A DNA stretch of 64,000 nt, taken from the NCBI GenBank assembly GCA_046704745.1, contig JBJKRL010000133.1:1-64000 (forward strand). Direction: 5' to 3'. The notes beneath the pieces are model-generated. The model had not been told where the DNA came from and did no database searches. It worked only from the letters and a program-made list of their open reading frames with translations. The translations under genes were made by a program, and so were the position numbers. This DNA comes from CAWGGS01 sp046704745. GTDB lineage: Bacteria; Desulfobacterota; Desulfobulbia; Desulfobulbales; Desulfocapsaceae. This document shows, in pieces, positions 36,526 through 45,546 of this stretch (positions are counted from its first letter, which is position 1; every line of letters begins with the position of its first letter).

Positions 36526-36540
36526 TCTCTTTCGAACCTT

Positions 36541-36963
36541 CTATTTTGACGTTACATTATAAATACCGCCGTTCATTTCCTTGATTGCAGGTTCCCGGCC
36601 CGGACTCTTTTGCTTCGTAAGAATAACTTGAAGGACTTCTCTTACAAACGCATGTTCGCAAAAAACCGGACATCTCTCCAAACTTTCTCTTTCCAGACAA
36701 AACCTCGGACATTCTTCGCCGCCCTTTTTACTTCCATCGTATTTTTCACCGGTATACAGATCGAAAAATTCTTTGGCCCTAACAGCCATTGTCGATTTAC
36801 AACCCATAATCTTATGGGTGAAGAAAAAAAGTCCGCTTCCCATCTCTTCGAAATCGGCACTGTAGCCGTTTAGCTCAATGGCTTTATCTTCTAAAAAGGA
36901 CTCACGGTTTGGCCATTTTTGTTTACACATCGTACATTGTTTAAATAGTATATTTTCAGTCAT
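36541..36963 (-). CDS. Hypothetical cysteine-rich protein
   Basis: A 140-residue protein with several cysteines in pairs: CTMC near the N terminus, then CPRFC, CPVFCEHAF near the C terminus. The pattern suggests a zinc or iron-sulfur site. The first CxxC with the following FxDKxIxLxGYSADF look is shared by small uncharacterised proteins found beside redox genes. No family name can be given. It lies between lipA and moxR on the same strand with short gaps, so it is likely part of the same operon. Confidence 0.6.
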   Translation of the reverse strand: MTENILFKQCTMCKQKWPNRESFLEDKAIELNGYSADFEEMGSGLFFFTHKIMGCKSTMAVRAKEFFDLYTGEKYDGSKKGGEECPRFCLERESLERCPVFCEHAFVREVLQVILTKQKSPGREPAIKEMNGGIYNVTSK

Positions 36964-36988
36964 AATTAAATTTTTGCCGGCAATCTAT

Positions 36989-37909
36989 TCACAGGTTTTC
37001 AGACAGTCTTTTTACAGCCTGTCGATACAGTTTTTCTGCCTGATAAGAACTTCGAACAAAAGGACCCGATGCAACGGCTGCAAACCCGAGATCGTAAGCC
37101 CAGTCTTGCATCAACCGAAATTTTTCAGGGGGGATATATCGATCTACCGGCAGGTGTCCGGCAGAGGGTTGGAGGTATTGACCCATGGTTAAGATATCAC
37201 ACGAGACGGCCAGCACATCTTTCAGCGCCGCCAAAAGCTCTTCGTCTGTTTCACCCAGTCCAACCATGAAGCCGGTTTTAGTAGGAAGCCCTGGTGAAAT
37301 ATCCTTTACCTGCCTGAGAAGATCAAGCGAGCGCTGATAGAGAGCCTCCGGCCGGACCTTTTGATAGAGCCTAGCCACTGTCTCCATATTATGATTGAGA
37401 ACGTCGGGCCCGCCCCCAACAATTGTTTCAAGCGCCTGCCGATCTCCTTTAAGATCAGGAATAAGGACCTCGACAGGCGTCTGGGGCATTTGCCTTTTGA
37501 TGGCCTTGATGGTAGCGGCAAAATGGGTTGCCCCGCCATCCGGGAGATCATCTCGAGTTACCGATGTCACCACCGCATACCTGAGGTCCATCAATTGAAC
37601 TGCTTCAGCGATCCGATCAGGTTCTTCCGGGTCCGGAGGAGCGGTTTCCGCCTTTCCCACGGCACAGAATCTGCAGTTTCTCGTACATTTTTCACCCAGG
37701 ATCATAAAGGTTGCCGTACCCTTGGCATAGCACTCAAACTGGTTCGGGCACTGGGCTTCCCGGCAGACGGTCGTTAATTTGTGCTCTTTTAGTAAAGCAC
37801 GAAGCCGTTCATACTCAGGTCCGTTGGGAAGGCGGCGCTTCAGCCACCCTGGTTTTCCCAGACCTTTTTTCTTATCCTTTTTCAAATTCAAGGTCATAGC
37901 TATTTCCAT
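36989..37909 (-). CDS. lipA: Lipoyl synthase
   Basis: A 306-residue radical-SAM lipoyl synthase that adds two sulfurs to octanoyl groups. Both iron-sulfur motifs are intact: the auxiliary CREAQCPNQFEC (CX4CX5C) near residue 49 and the radical-SAM CTRNCRFC near residue 76. The C-terminal RSSY serine ligand is present. It is the last lip gene of the gcv operon, 56 bases after lipB. An ATG four codons in is an alternative start. Confidence 0.96.
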   Translation of the reverse strand: MEIAMTLNLKKDKKKGLGKPGWLKRRLPNGPEYERLRALLKEHKLTTVCREAQCPNQFECYAKGTATFMILGEKCTRNCRFCAVGKAETAPPDPEEPDRIAEAVQLMDLRYAVVTSVTRDDLPDGGATHFAATIKAIKRQMPQTPVEVLIPDLKGDRQALETIVGGGPDVLNHNMETVARLYQKVRPEALYQRSLDLLRQVKDISPGLPTKTGFMVGLGETDEELLAALKDVLAVSCDILTMGQYLQPSAGHLPVDRYIPPEKFRLMQDWAYDLGFAAVASGPFVRSSYQAEKLYRQAVKRLSENL

Positions 37910-37965
37910 TCTGCTACCCCTAAAGTCCAGCTTCCCCGAATTGTGGGACAGGCAGTTTCTGAATT

Positions 37966-38655
37966 TCAGAGGTAATCAGGATTTCCACCGGCCTTCAGCT
38001 GTATCGGCGAAAATTCTCTTTGAAAGACCGCCTGCAAATGATCGTTAATCGAGATTTTCACTGTATCCAGAGGTAACTCTTTTTTCAATTCCCGGGCCAA
38101 AGACGTCATGCAGACACCGGTCAACCCGCAGGGATGAATCCAGCCAAACGCCTCAAGAGCCGTATTCACATTGAGGGCCAGACCATGGAAGGTGATCCCG
38201 TGACGTACGGCAATCCCGACGCTGCCCAGTTTGCAATCGCCGACCCAGACCCCATGGTTCCGCTCATCCCGCTGCGCCTGCACGCCGAAATCGGCACTCA
38301 AACGGAGCATCACCTCCTCGAGCCGGTAAATATAATCACTTATGGAAAGGTCTGCACCCCGCAGATGTATTATCGGGTAGACAACCACCTGCCCTATGCC
38401 ATGGAAGGTAATATCACCTCCCCGTTCCACATGGACGACGTCGACTTTTTTTTTCTTAAGAAAGTCATCCGAAACCATGAGATGTTCCCGCCCGCCTCGG
38501 CGGCCAAGGGTAAAAACGGCTGGGTGCTCGGTCAGTAAAAAGACATCCGAAGAAAGGGCTCCGGTCTTTCTTTTTTCCACGAGAGCAAGCTGAATTTCAT
38601 AGGCCTTGTGATAATCCATGATTCCGAGATCATGGAAGAGTGCTCTTGGCAACAT
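37966..38655 (-). CDS. lipB: Octanoyl-(acyl-carrier-protein):protein N-octanoyltransferase
   Basis: A 229-residue LipB that moves octanoate from ACP to lipoyl domains such as GcvH. RGGDITFHGIGQ is the family signature. The catalytic Lys is in CKLGSVGIAVRHG and the catalytic Cys in HPCGLTGVCMTSL. It follows gcvPB by 6 bases and precedes lipA, so octanoyl transfer, sulfur insertion and the lipoyl acceptor GcvH are made from one operon. Confidence 0.95.
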   Translation of the reverse strand: MLPRALFHDLGIMDYHKAYEIQLALVEKRKTGALSSDVFLLTEHPAVFTLGRRGGREHLMVSDDFLKKKKVDVVHVERGGDITFHGIGQVVVYPIIHLRGADLSISDYIYRLEEVMLRLSADFGVQAQRDERNHGVWVGDCKLGSVGIAVRHGITFHGLALNVNTALEAFGWIHPCGLTGVCMTSLARELKKELPLDTVKISINDHLQAVFQREFSPIQLKAGGNPDYL

Positions 38656-38661
38656 TCTTTC

Positions 38662-40119
38662 TCAGCCGGTCAGACAAGGATGCCGGGCCGCCGTAGTCTC
38701 ATCAAGCCTTTTAACTTTGGTAATATGCGGGGCCTGATGCAACATATCGGGATTTTCCCTTACCTCTCGGACGATCTGTTTAAAGGCTTCGATAAAAAGA
38801 TCGAGCTCATCCTTGCTCTCCGTCTCGGTCGGTTCTATCATGATGGCGCCTCCAACGACCAGCGGAAAATAGATGGTCGGGGGGTGAAAGCCGAAATCCA
38901 TCAGCCGCTTAGCCATATCCAGAGTGGAAACCTTGGCGTCATGCTGATTGTGATCGGAGAACACGCATTCGTGCATACAGGGCCGGTCGTAGGGCAGATG
39001 GAGATCACCTTTGAGTTTTTCTTTGATGTAATTGGCATTCAACACGGCAAGCTGACTTGCCTTTTTCAGATTTTCCGCTCCCATCTGGCGGATATAGCTG
39101 TAGGCCCTGACCAGGATACCGAAATTGCCGTGGAAGGCATGTATTCGGCCGACGGACTGGGGGCGATTCTCCTCCAGAAAATAGCTTTTCCCATTTTTCA
39201 ACACTCTGGGCATAGGCAGGAATTTCTCCAGCCGTCTGACAACGCAGACCGGCCCCGCTCCCGGTCCCCCGCCTCCATGAGGGGTGGAAAAGGTCTTATG
39301 CAGGTTCAGATGCAGAATATCGACCCCGCATTTTTTCATATCGACGACACCCATGACGGCATTCATGTTGGCACCGTCGGCATAAACAAGCCCACCTTTC
39401 CCATGGATGATCTCGGCAATTCTTAAGATATTTTCCTCGAACAGACCGAGAGTATTGGGATTGGTAACCATGATTCCCGCTGTGTCCCTATCCATCAGAT
39501 CGGCAATAACTTTGGGGTCGATGACACCATCCGGCCCGGACGGGACATGAACGGGATGCAGACCACAGAGCGCAGCACTTGCCGGATTTGTACCATGGGC
39601 CGTATCCGGTATCAGGATCTTGGTTCGCCTTTTGCCCCGGCTTTTGTGATAGGCGGAAAAGATCAGCATGCCGGTCAGCTCTCCATGAGCCCCGGCAGCC
39701 GGCTGCAGGGAAACGGCATCAAGCCCGGTAATAGCTGCCAGATACCTTTGCAATTCATACATTATAAAAAGAGTTCCCTGGCAGAGTTCATCGGCTAACA
39801 TTGGGTGAGCTGCGGCCAGTCCCGGGGTTGCCGCTATCTTATCATTGATTTTCGGATTATATTTCATGGTGCAGGAACCCAAGGGATACATCCCTGAGTC
39901 CACGCCGAAATTCCATTGGGAAAGTCGGGTATAGTGACGGACAATATCCACTTCCCCGAGGTCGGGGAAATCAGGGCCTGGGCCTGCAATCTCCGGATCG
40001 ATGGGTGCTGCAGGGACGTCGCTTGCCGGGATATCCATCGCCGTTCGTCCCTTCTTTCCTTTTTCCCAAAGCAGTGGCTCATTCAAAATCAGCCCACTTG
40101 TGGCAAAGACATTTTTCAT
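38662..40119 (-). CDS. gcvPB: Glycine dehydrogenase (decarboxylating) subunit 2
   Basis: A 485-residue P-protein beta subunit. The PLP lysine lies in LHLNLHKTFSTPHGGGGPG near residue 268. PLGSCTMKYNPK near the N terminus and LQPAAGAHGE are substrate and cofactor site blocks of the family. It pairs with GcvPA to decarboxylate glycine and load methylamine on GcvH. Start and stop overlap with gcvPA (ATGA), giving coupled translation for a 1:1 complex. Confidence 0.96.
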   Translation of the reverse strand: MKNVFATSGLILNEPLLWEKGKKGRTAMDIPASDVPAAPIDPEIAGPGPDFPDLGEVDIVRHYTRLSQWNFGVDSGMYPLGSCTMKYNPKINDKIAATPGLAAAHPMLADELCQGTLFIMYELQRYLAAITGLDAVSLQPAAGAHGELTGMLIFSAYHKSRGKRRTKILIPDTAHGTNPASAALCGLHPVHVPSGPDGVIDPKVIADLMDRDTAGIMVTNPNTLGLFEENILRIAEIIHGKGGLVYADGANMNAVMGVVDMKKCGVDILHLNLHKTFSTPHGGGGPGAGPVCVVRRLEKFLPMPRVLKNGKSYFLEENRPQSVGRIHAFHGNFGILVRAYSYIRQMGAENLKKASQLAVLNANYIKEKLKGDLHLPYDRPCMHECVFSDHNQHDAKVSTLDMAKRLMDFGFHPPTIYFPLVVGGAIMIEPTETESKDELDLFIEAFKQIVREVRENPDMLHQAPHITKVKRLDETTAARHPCLTG

Positions 40120-41450
40120 CTCCTCACCTCCTTGATAACAGTGTCCATGACTTCCCGGCTGACTGTCTCGGTAATACAGAAGAGATAGTTGTCTGTAAGT
40201 TCCGGGTAATACCGGCCAAGTTCGAGTCCGGCGATAATTTTCCTTTTCTTGAGTCTGTCAGCTTTTGGTTTGAATTTCTTGGCAAACTCAACAACAACTT
40301 CATTGAAGGTGGGGGAAGAAAAGACGATTCCGGCTCCCGCCTTGACAAGTTCTTTTTTAAAGTACTCTGTCCTGTCATAATTGAGCCGAGAAAGCTCCCG
40401 TATGCCGGTCCCCCCCAGACTTGCCATATATATGCCGGCAGTCATTGCACAAAGCCCCTGATTGGAGCAGATATTAGACGTAGCCTTTTCCCGCCGTATA
40501 TGCTGTTCTCTGGTAGCAAGGGTCAAGACAAAGCCCCTTTTCCCGTCAAGATCCGTGGTCTGTCCGACCAGGCGTCCCGGCATGCTGCGGATATATTTCT
40601 CCAGACAGGCAAACATTCCAAGGCCCGGGCCACCGAAGGATCTGGAGATACCGAAACTCTGGCCTTCACCGCAGACGATGTCCGCCCCACACCTCCCGGG
40701 GTTTTTGACAAGTCCGTACGCCAGGGGCTCGGTAAAGCTGGTAATGAACACGGCCTCGGCAGAATGCGCCGCCTCAGCCCCAGCGCCCAGGTCTTCAATG
40801 ACCCCGAAAAAATTTGGCGACTGAATGGCCACCGCGGCAAGATCTCCAAACTCGGCAAGACCTGAGATATCGGTACGGCCGTCGTCAAGATAGGGAAGTT
40901 CCACTACTTCGAAATCCGTCGGCCGAAAATAGGTGGCAACCACATCCCGGTAATGGGGATGGATAGCCCTGGAGACAGCCACCTTCTTTTTCTTTTTCGC
41001 TATCCGTATACCCATCAAGAGGGCCTCGGCCAAAGCTGAGGCTCCGTCGTAGATGGAAGCATTGGCCGCATCCATGCCGAGCAGCCTGGCGGTGAGCGTC
41101 TGGTATTCGAAGATCCCCTGCAAGGTCCCTTGGGCCATCTCCGGCTGATAGGGGGTGTAGGCGGTCAAGAATTCGGATCGGCTGGTAAGCGCGGGCAGAA
41201 TAGCCGGGATATTATGGTCGTAGCTTCCGGCGCCGATCAGCACCTTGAAATCGGGTCCAACCTCCATCATATCGGTTATTGTCCCCACCTGGCCATTGAG
41301 TTCCCATTCGGTTATGGGTGCCGGCAGATCCATTACGCCGTCACGGCGGCAATCGGCAGGCACCCCGGAAAACAGGTCCTCGAGTCCCTGGGCCCCCACA
41401 GTCTGCAGCATGGATTTAATTTCTTCATTGGTATGGGGTAGAAAGCGCAT
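40116..41450 (-). CDS. gcvPA: Glycine dehydrogenase (decarboxylating) subunit 1
   Basis: A 444-residue P-protein alpha subunit. Family blocks are MRFLPHTNEEIKSML at the N terminus, YTPYQPEMAQGTLQGIFEYQ near residue 95, and a TREQHIRREKATSNICSNQ block near residue 330. It forms the heterodimer half with GcvPB; the split P-protein is typical of anaerobes and thermophiles. It is located 24 bases after gcvH in the transcription direction. Confidence 0.96.
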   Translation of the reverse strand: MRFLPHTNEEIKSMLQTVGAQGLEDLFSGVPADCRRDGVMDLPAPITEWELNGQVGTITDMMEVGPDFKVLIGAGSYDHNIPAILPALTSRSEFLTAYTPYQPEMAQGTLQGIFEYQTLTARLLGMDAANASIYDGASALAEALLMGIRIAKKKKKVAVSRAIHPHYRDVVATYFRPTDFEVVELPYLDDGRTDISGLAEFGDLAAVAIQSPNFFGVIEDLGAGAEAAHSAEAVFITSFTEPLAYGLVKNPGRCGADIVCGEGQSFGISRSFGGPGLGMFACLEKYIRSMPGRLVGQTTDLDGKRGFVLTLATREQHIRREKATSNICSNQGLCAMTAGIYMASLGGTGIRELSRLNYDRTEYFKKELVKAGAGIVFSSPTFNEVVVEFAKKFKPKADRLKKRKIIAGLELGRYYPELTDNYLFCITETVSREVMDTVIKEVRR

Positions 41451-41474
41451 AATGCATCCTTTGGTGAAGAGGAA

Positions 41475-41870
41475 TCATCCGTTCAACATGTCGAGATAGT
41501 CGTCAACGGTAAGCAGATTGTCCAACTCATCGAGATCGTTCGGCCTGATTTTGACAATCCAATTCTCATAAGGATCCTGATTAACCAGCTCCGGATTGTC
41601 GTCTAAAGACTCATTCACCTCGATAATCTCACCGCTTAGCGGCAGGTAGATTTCCGATACGGCCTTAACCGATTCCAGTGCCCCGAATTCTTCTCCCTGA
41701 CCGAATTCATCTCCGACTTCAGGCATCTCGACAAAAACGATGTCACCCAGTTGGTCCTGAGCATAATCGCTGATGCCGACAAAAGCCGTATCGCCTTCAA
41801 TTTTCACCCATTCATGGTCTTTTGTATAATGCAGATCCTCAGGTAGATTCAATTCGTTTATTTCTTTCAT
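41475..41870 (-). CDS. gcvH: Glycine cleavage system H protein
   Basis: A 131-residue lipoyl carrier. The lipoylated lysine is in LESVKAVSEIYLPLSG near residue 68, preceded by the DYAQDQLGDIVFVEMPEVGD block. It shuttles the aminomethyl group between the P, T and L proteins. A GAAAGGAGA site precedes the ATG. An unusually long structured gap of about 320 bases separates it from gcvT upstream. Confidence 0.96.
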   Translation of the reverse strand: MKEINELNLPEDLHYTKDHEWVKIEGDTAFVGISDYAQDQLGDIVFVEMPEVGDEFGQGEEFGALESVKAVSEIYLPLSGEIIEVNESLDDNPELVNQDPYENWIVKIRPNDLDELDNLLTVDDYLDMLNG

Positions 41871-41974
41871 GATTTTCGCCCTCTCCTTTCAAGTTGATGA
41901 AAGTTACATGAAGTCACACAATTCACACCTTTTTTTCCAAGAGCATTAGCCCGGTTTTCTCGTGAATGACTATT

Positions 41975-42128
41975 CTCGCGGTGCGAGCACAACAAATGAT
42001 GAACATTGAGTCGATCTCAATGACCAGGAGCCGAGGGGTAACCTTTTCGCTGGTGTTCCGCAGCCCGAACGGCGTGGATTTTGCCCCCGGGGAAGGTTTT
42101 GTGGCGTCCTGTGAAAAGGTTGCCCCTC
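41975..42128 (-). other. Structured intergenic segment between gcvT and gcvH
   Basis: Three inverted repeats occur in a row: CTCGC/GCGAG (41975-41987), ATTGAG/CTCAAT (42005-42021) and a long pair GAGGGGTAACCTTTTC (42033-42048) with GAAAAGGTTGCCCCTC (42113-42128), which pairs over 16 bases with a single G-U type change. It lies inside the gcv operon on the transcribed strand. It does not match the glycine riboswitch consensus as far as I can see. Confidence 0.5.
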
Positions 42129-42188
42129 AGCTTTGACCGATTTTCATTTATTGTTTTGACTGGGCCAAGATGGTCGAGCCATGCTGGT

Positions 42189-43451
42189 TCATGAGAAATC
42201 CGATTTAAAAGCGGTCCGGTTTGGCCGGATATCGCTTCGTATTTCCACAGTTATCTTTCTTTTCCCGTCCGTCAGGACAACTTTCCCGCCTTCCGCCACA
42301 TGCACTTTCACTTTGACAAAACCGCAACAGAGCCCCCGAGGAATAAAACCGGCAGGTGTCTTGGAAGACAACCCGACGATAGTCCCATCGATTCTGCCGA
42401 TGGACATGTCGGTTGTGCAGGTAAGGATGGTCCCAATGCGATTGCCTTCCGTGTCGGTCACAGAGCTGTTTTCTCCGGCATTGATCTTTCTTGGATCATA
42501 GCCGGCAAAGGCAAGCGTATACTCTCCCTTTGTATGCGCTAGTGCCTCTGCCCCGATAAACGTTTTTCGAAATCCTTTTCCCGTCTGATTCCAGGGCAGG
42601 GCAAACAGCCAGGGATTATGAACAAAAGGCCAATTGCCGATATCCTGATGGGAGAGCGGCAGCACAGCTCCGACCCGCAAGGAATCCCGGGCTGCCAGAC
42701 CGCAGGGAACGACATCCCACTCACGCCCAGCTTCAAGAATCATCTCCCAGGTATCCATGGTTAGGGACGGGTCCATATACAACTCAAAACCGAATTCACC
42801 AGTGTATCCGGTTCGCGAAAGCAAAACCGGTGTGCCATTTATGAGTTCAACTCTCTCACCTCTATCACCTAATCCTTCAAACCAGCCTTTAAAGGAGAAA
42901 TAGGGCATGGCATTGAATACCTTCTCTGGATTTTTGATGATCTTTTTCAAGACCCTGCCGGAGGCAGGACCCTGAAGGTCGATCTTTCCTACCTTATCAC
43001 TCAGATCGCCTATAACGGTTTCAGACGCATCTCTATTGTCTTTCAGATGAGCTGCTACAGTTCCGCCCATTCCGGCATTAACTATCACCATGAATGTCTT
43101 GTCGGCGAGACGGTAGACAATGGCATCATCGATGACATGGCCTTTCTCATTAAGAAAAACACCATAGACGCATCTCCCCGCCATAAGCGGCAGCTTCTTG
43201 GCTCCGATACAGGAATCAAGGTCCCTTGAGAAACACTTTTGCAATAGCGCAAGCGCTCCTGCTCCGGCGACGGTGACGACAGCCATATGACTGGTATCAA
43301 AAAGACCGGCGCCGGTAAGTACTGCCAGGTGTTCGGTCTTGGCACCGGTCGGATACCAGAGTGGCATATCATACGACGCAAAATTTGCCATATTGGCTCC
43401 GTTTGACACATGCCAATCGTGCAGTACGGTATTCTTGATTATATGGTCCAT
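42189..43451 (-). CDS. gcvT: Aminomethyltransferase (glycine cleavage T protein)
   Basis: About 420 residues. T-protein motifs seen: LTGAGLFDTSHMAVVTV near residue 50, GRCVYGVFLNEKG, LLSRTGYTGEFGFELY and a C-terminal barrel ending in VRSDIRP-like sequence. It transfers the methylene group to tetrahydrofolate with release of ammonia. The open frame extends 41 codons further upstream, but AAGGGA about 10 bases before the ATG at 43451 and the start of family similarity place the start here. First gene of the gcv/lip operon. Confidence 0.93.
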   Translation of the reverse strand: MDHIIKNTVLHDWHVSNGANMANFASYDMPLWYPTGAKTEHLAVLTGAGLFDTSHMAVVTVAGAGALALLQKCFSRDLDSCIGAKKLPLMAGRCVYGVFLNEKGHVIDDAIVYRLADKTFMVIVNAGMGGTVAAHLKDNRDASETVIGDLSDKVGKIDLQGPASGRVLKKIIKNPEKVFNAMPYFSFKGWFEGLGDRGERVELINGTPVLLSRTGYTGEFGFELYMDPSLTMDTWEMILEAGREWDVVPCGLAARDSLRVGAVLPLSHQDIGNWPFVHNPWLFALPWNQTGKGFRKTFIGAEALAHTKGEYTLAFAGYDPRKINAGENSSVTDTEGNRIGTILTCTTDMSIGRIDGTIVGLSSKTPAGFIPRGLCCGFVKVKVHVAEGGKVVLTDGKRKITVEIRSDIRPNRTAFKSDFS

Positions 43452-43862
43452 TCTCTTAATCCCTTGTTTGGAGTTTTTCAACGGACACTGACTTCCAAGA
43501 CGTGAGTTTTGTTTGAGGTCCCCTTTTGACAGAGTTTGCATTTTTATCTTTTCAAAACCATACTCACATTTCAAGCAGATTACTCATTATGCCCTCTTAG
43601 GATACAAAAAAAATAAAAATTGGATATTCCTCAAACAGCTTTTACGGCGGTAATGATTTTCTCCTTTTTCGGATTCATCCTGCTGTGGCAAAGCAAAAAA
43701 TAGCAACCCGGCGAGGGTCATCGCTTCAAGGTTATAAGGAGGTGCTATTGAAGAGGATGCGCTTGATTTTGAGAACTTCCATTTTGTGATAAAGATTCTT
43801 ATTGTTTCTTTCGATAAGAGAGAAAAGGGTGAACCTACATCTCTTGTGCCAAGGAGGGCAAT
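43452..43862. other. Leader region of gcvT, no gene seen
   Basis: About 410 bases between the gcvT start and the small plus-strand gene. It should hold the gcv operon promoter. The glycine riboswitch core was looked for on the minus strand and not recognised. A TTG-initiated 12-codon frame after AAGGAGG near 43738 (plus strand) is too short to call. Confidence 0.4.
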
Positions 43863-43997
43863 ATGACTGTAAGAGAAGCCATTCGAATTCTCATGCTCAG
43901 TCCGTTTTATTTCCGACTGACACCGAAAAACAGGAAGCAGTTGATAGAAGAATTTTGCGAAATCTGCAGACATGCGGAAAAAACGGTCAAGACATGA
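43863..43997 (+). CDS. 44-residue conserved-looking small protein
   Basis: ATG at 43863 is preceded by AAGGAGGG with a 4-base gap, a strong ribosome site. The 44-residue product has the segment ILMLSPFYFRLTPKNRKQLI followed by EEFCEICRH with two cysteines. It looks amphipathic and basic. Similar short proteins with a SPFYFRL-type core are in my memory of delta-proteobacterial genomes, but that cannot be checked here. Function unknown; divergent from gcvT and convergent with plsY. Confidence 0.6.
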   Translation: MTVREAIRILMLSPFYFRLTPKNRKQLIEEFCEICRHAEKTVKT

Positions 43998-44040
43998 CAA
44001 TTGGGCCGAGTCCAATCATTACGACTTTTTTCTGCTGATC

Positions 44041-44637
44041 TCACTTCGATTTTTTCCACGTTTTCTCCTCGCCTCTTACCAACCTGCCGATATTTTCCCG
44101 GTGTTTCATCCATATAAGACAAGCAATGAGGGCCGCGGTATAAATCATTATCGGCTCCCCACCGAATATCCATATCCACAAAGGAACGAGGGCCGAAGCA
44201 ATAAGAGATCCAACTGAAACAAAACCGGTAACCGCAACCGCTGCTACAAAAATTACAAGACTTACAGCAATGGCCAAAGGTGAAAAATAGAGAAAGACAC
44301 CTAGCCCTGTTGCCACGCCTTTGCCACCTTTGAACCGAAGATAGACAGGAAACATATGACCTATGACCGCCAACAGGCCGCACAGGGAGATAAAAAGTAA
44401 TCGCCACCTGGATTCAGGAAGATAACGAGCGGCAATAAGCATGGGAAGATACCCTTTGGCCACGTCACAAAGAAGTGTCAGGAGACCAAGCTTTTTCCCA
44501 AGCACCCTGCCGACATTGGTGGCCCCGATATTACGGCTGCCTTCCCGGCGGACATCTACCCCTACAGCCTTGCTTACAAGCAGTCCGAAAGGAACGGCAC
44601 CTATCAGATAACTGCCAAGCAAAAAAATACTGGTCAT
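44041..44637 (-). CDS. plsY: Acyl-phosphate glycerol-3-phosphate acyltransferase PlsY
   Basis: A 198-residue inner-membrane acyltransferase with about five hydrophobic segments. The catalytic motifs are all present: GSRNIGATNVGRVLGKK (motif 1), RFKGGKGVATGLGVF (motif 2), and HRENIGRLVRGEE (motif 3) at the C terminus. It transfers acyl from acyl phosphate to glycerol-3-phosphate, the first step of phospholipid synthesis. Length is typical. Confidence 0.95.
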   Translation of the reverse strand: MTSIFLLGSYLIGAVPFGLLVSKAVGVDVRREGSRNIGATNVGRVLGKKLGLLTLLCDVAKGYLPMLIAARYLPESRWRLLFISLCGLLAVIGHMFPVYLRFKGGKGVATGLGVFLYFSPLAIAVSLVIFVAAVAVTGFVSVGSLIASALVPLWIWIFGGEPIMIYTAALIACLIWMKHRENIGRLVRGEEKTWKKSK

Positions 44638-44809
44638 AAATCAGGAAATTGATCCGGTTGAGTTTTTATTAAAGACGCTTATTGTTTCTGAACAAGATTT
44701 GCATAATTATCCTCGGTATCACACACTTTTCGCGGATGGCGCAAAACGCCTTAGTATGGTAAGATAAAGAGGAGATTACTGCAAGAGATTAAAATCATAT
44801 GAAATTAAT

Positions 44810-45000
44810 GAGCCTTTGGCAAAATGAGAAATTTCGTTCAAAATCAAGGCATGCGAAAAAATTTACCGCAGGCGCCCTATAGGAAGAGCCCTTGGGGTGC
44901 ATATATTTAATATTCAGAGGATAATATTTTAAGCATAACGCGGAGTTTGAACCGGTAAGCGCGCCGGCGAGACACCGAGAAGGCCATTTGCAAGAGGCTC
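44810..45000 (+). repeat. Dispersed repeat family A, copy 3
   Basis: A 191-base element, the longest copy. Terminal inverted repeats are GAGCCTTTGGCAAAATG on the left and CATTTGCAAGAGGCTC on the right. The interior shares GGCATGCGAAAAAATTTACC and AGCATAACGCGGAGTTTG with the other copies, plus a copy-specific insertion near 44885-44910. It ends 27 bases before the def start and so lies in the def-fmt promoter region. Confidence 0.82.
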
Positions 45001-45027
45001 TAATTTATTCTATTTAGAAGGCTACTT

Positions 45028-45546
45028 ATGTCCATACGTACCATTCTCACATACCCGGATCCCGTTCTTCGCGTGGAGACCGATACAGTGACAACCTTTG
45101 ACAACGCCTTGAAGCAGCTGGTCGACGATATGGCAGAAACCATGTTTGATGCCCCGGGAGTCGGTCTTGCAGCACCACAGATAGGGATCACCCAGCAGGT
45201 AGTAGTCGTAGATCTTACAAAATCAAAAGGAACAAAGGACTTCATGCCCCTGATCAATCCCAAGATCATCAGTCATGAAGGACACCAGATAGATGAAGAG
45301 GGATGTCTCAGCGTCCCGGATCTCACGTCCAAGGTCAAACGTTTTAAAAAGATCGTTGTCTCCTATCAGGACGTAAACGGAAAGCCTGCGGAAATCAGTG
45401 CTGAAGACCGTTTTGCCGTCGTTCTCCAACATGAAATCGACCACCTCCATGGGATCCTCTTTATTGATCACCTCAGCTCCTTGAAGAGACAGCTTTATAA
45501 AAAGAAGGTCAAAAAGATGCGCTCTCAAGAAGCGAGGCTCAATTGA
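45028..45546 (+). CDS. def: Peptide deformylase
   Basis: A 172-residue metal-dependent deformylase that removes the formyl group from nascent proteins. The three active-site motifs are intact: GVGLAAPQIG near residue 45, EGCLSVP near residue 90 (Cys metal ligand), and QHEIDHLHG near residue 134 (His ligands and Glu). Start overlaps with the downstream fmt by 4 bases. Confidence 0.97.
   Translation: MSIRTILTYPDPVLRVETDTVTTFDNALKQLVDDMAETMFDAPGVGLAAPQIGITQQVVVVDLTKSKGTKDFMPLINPKIISHEGHQIDEEGCLSVPDLTSKVKRFKKIVVSYQDVNGKPAEISAEDRFAVVLQHEIDHLHGILFIDHLSSLKRQLYKKKVKKMRSQEARLN

Noticed and set aside
43452..43862. Glycine riboswitch upstream of gcvT
   Set aside because: The conserved core was looked for on the transcribed strand and not seen. 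A covariance search would settle it.
43587..44015. A minus-strand frame of about 140 codons upstream of gcvT
   Set aside because: It runs over the small plus-strand gene with its strong ribosome site and has no ribosome site or recognisable domain.
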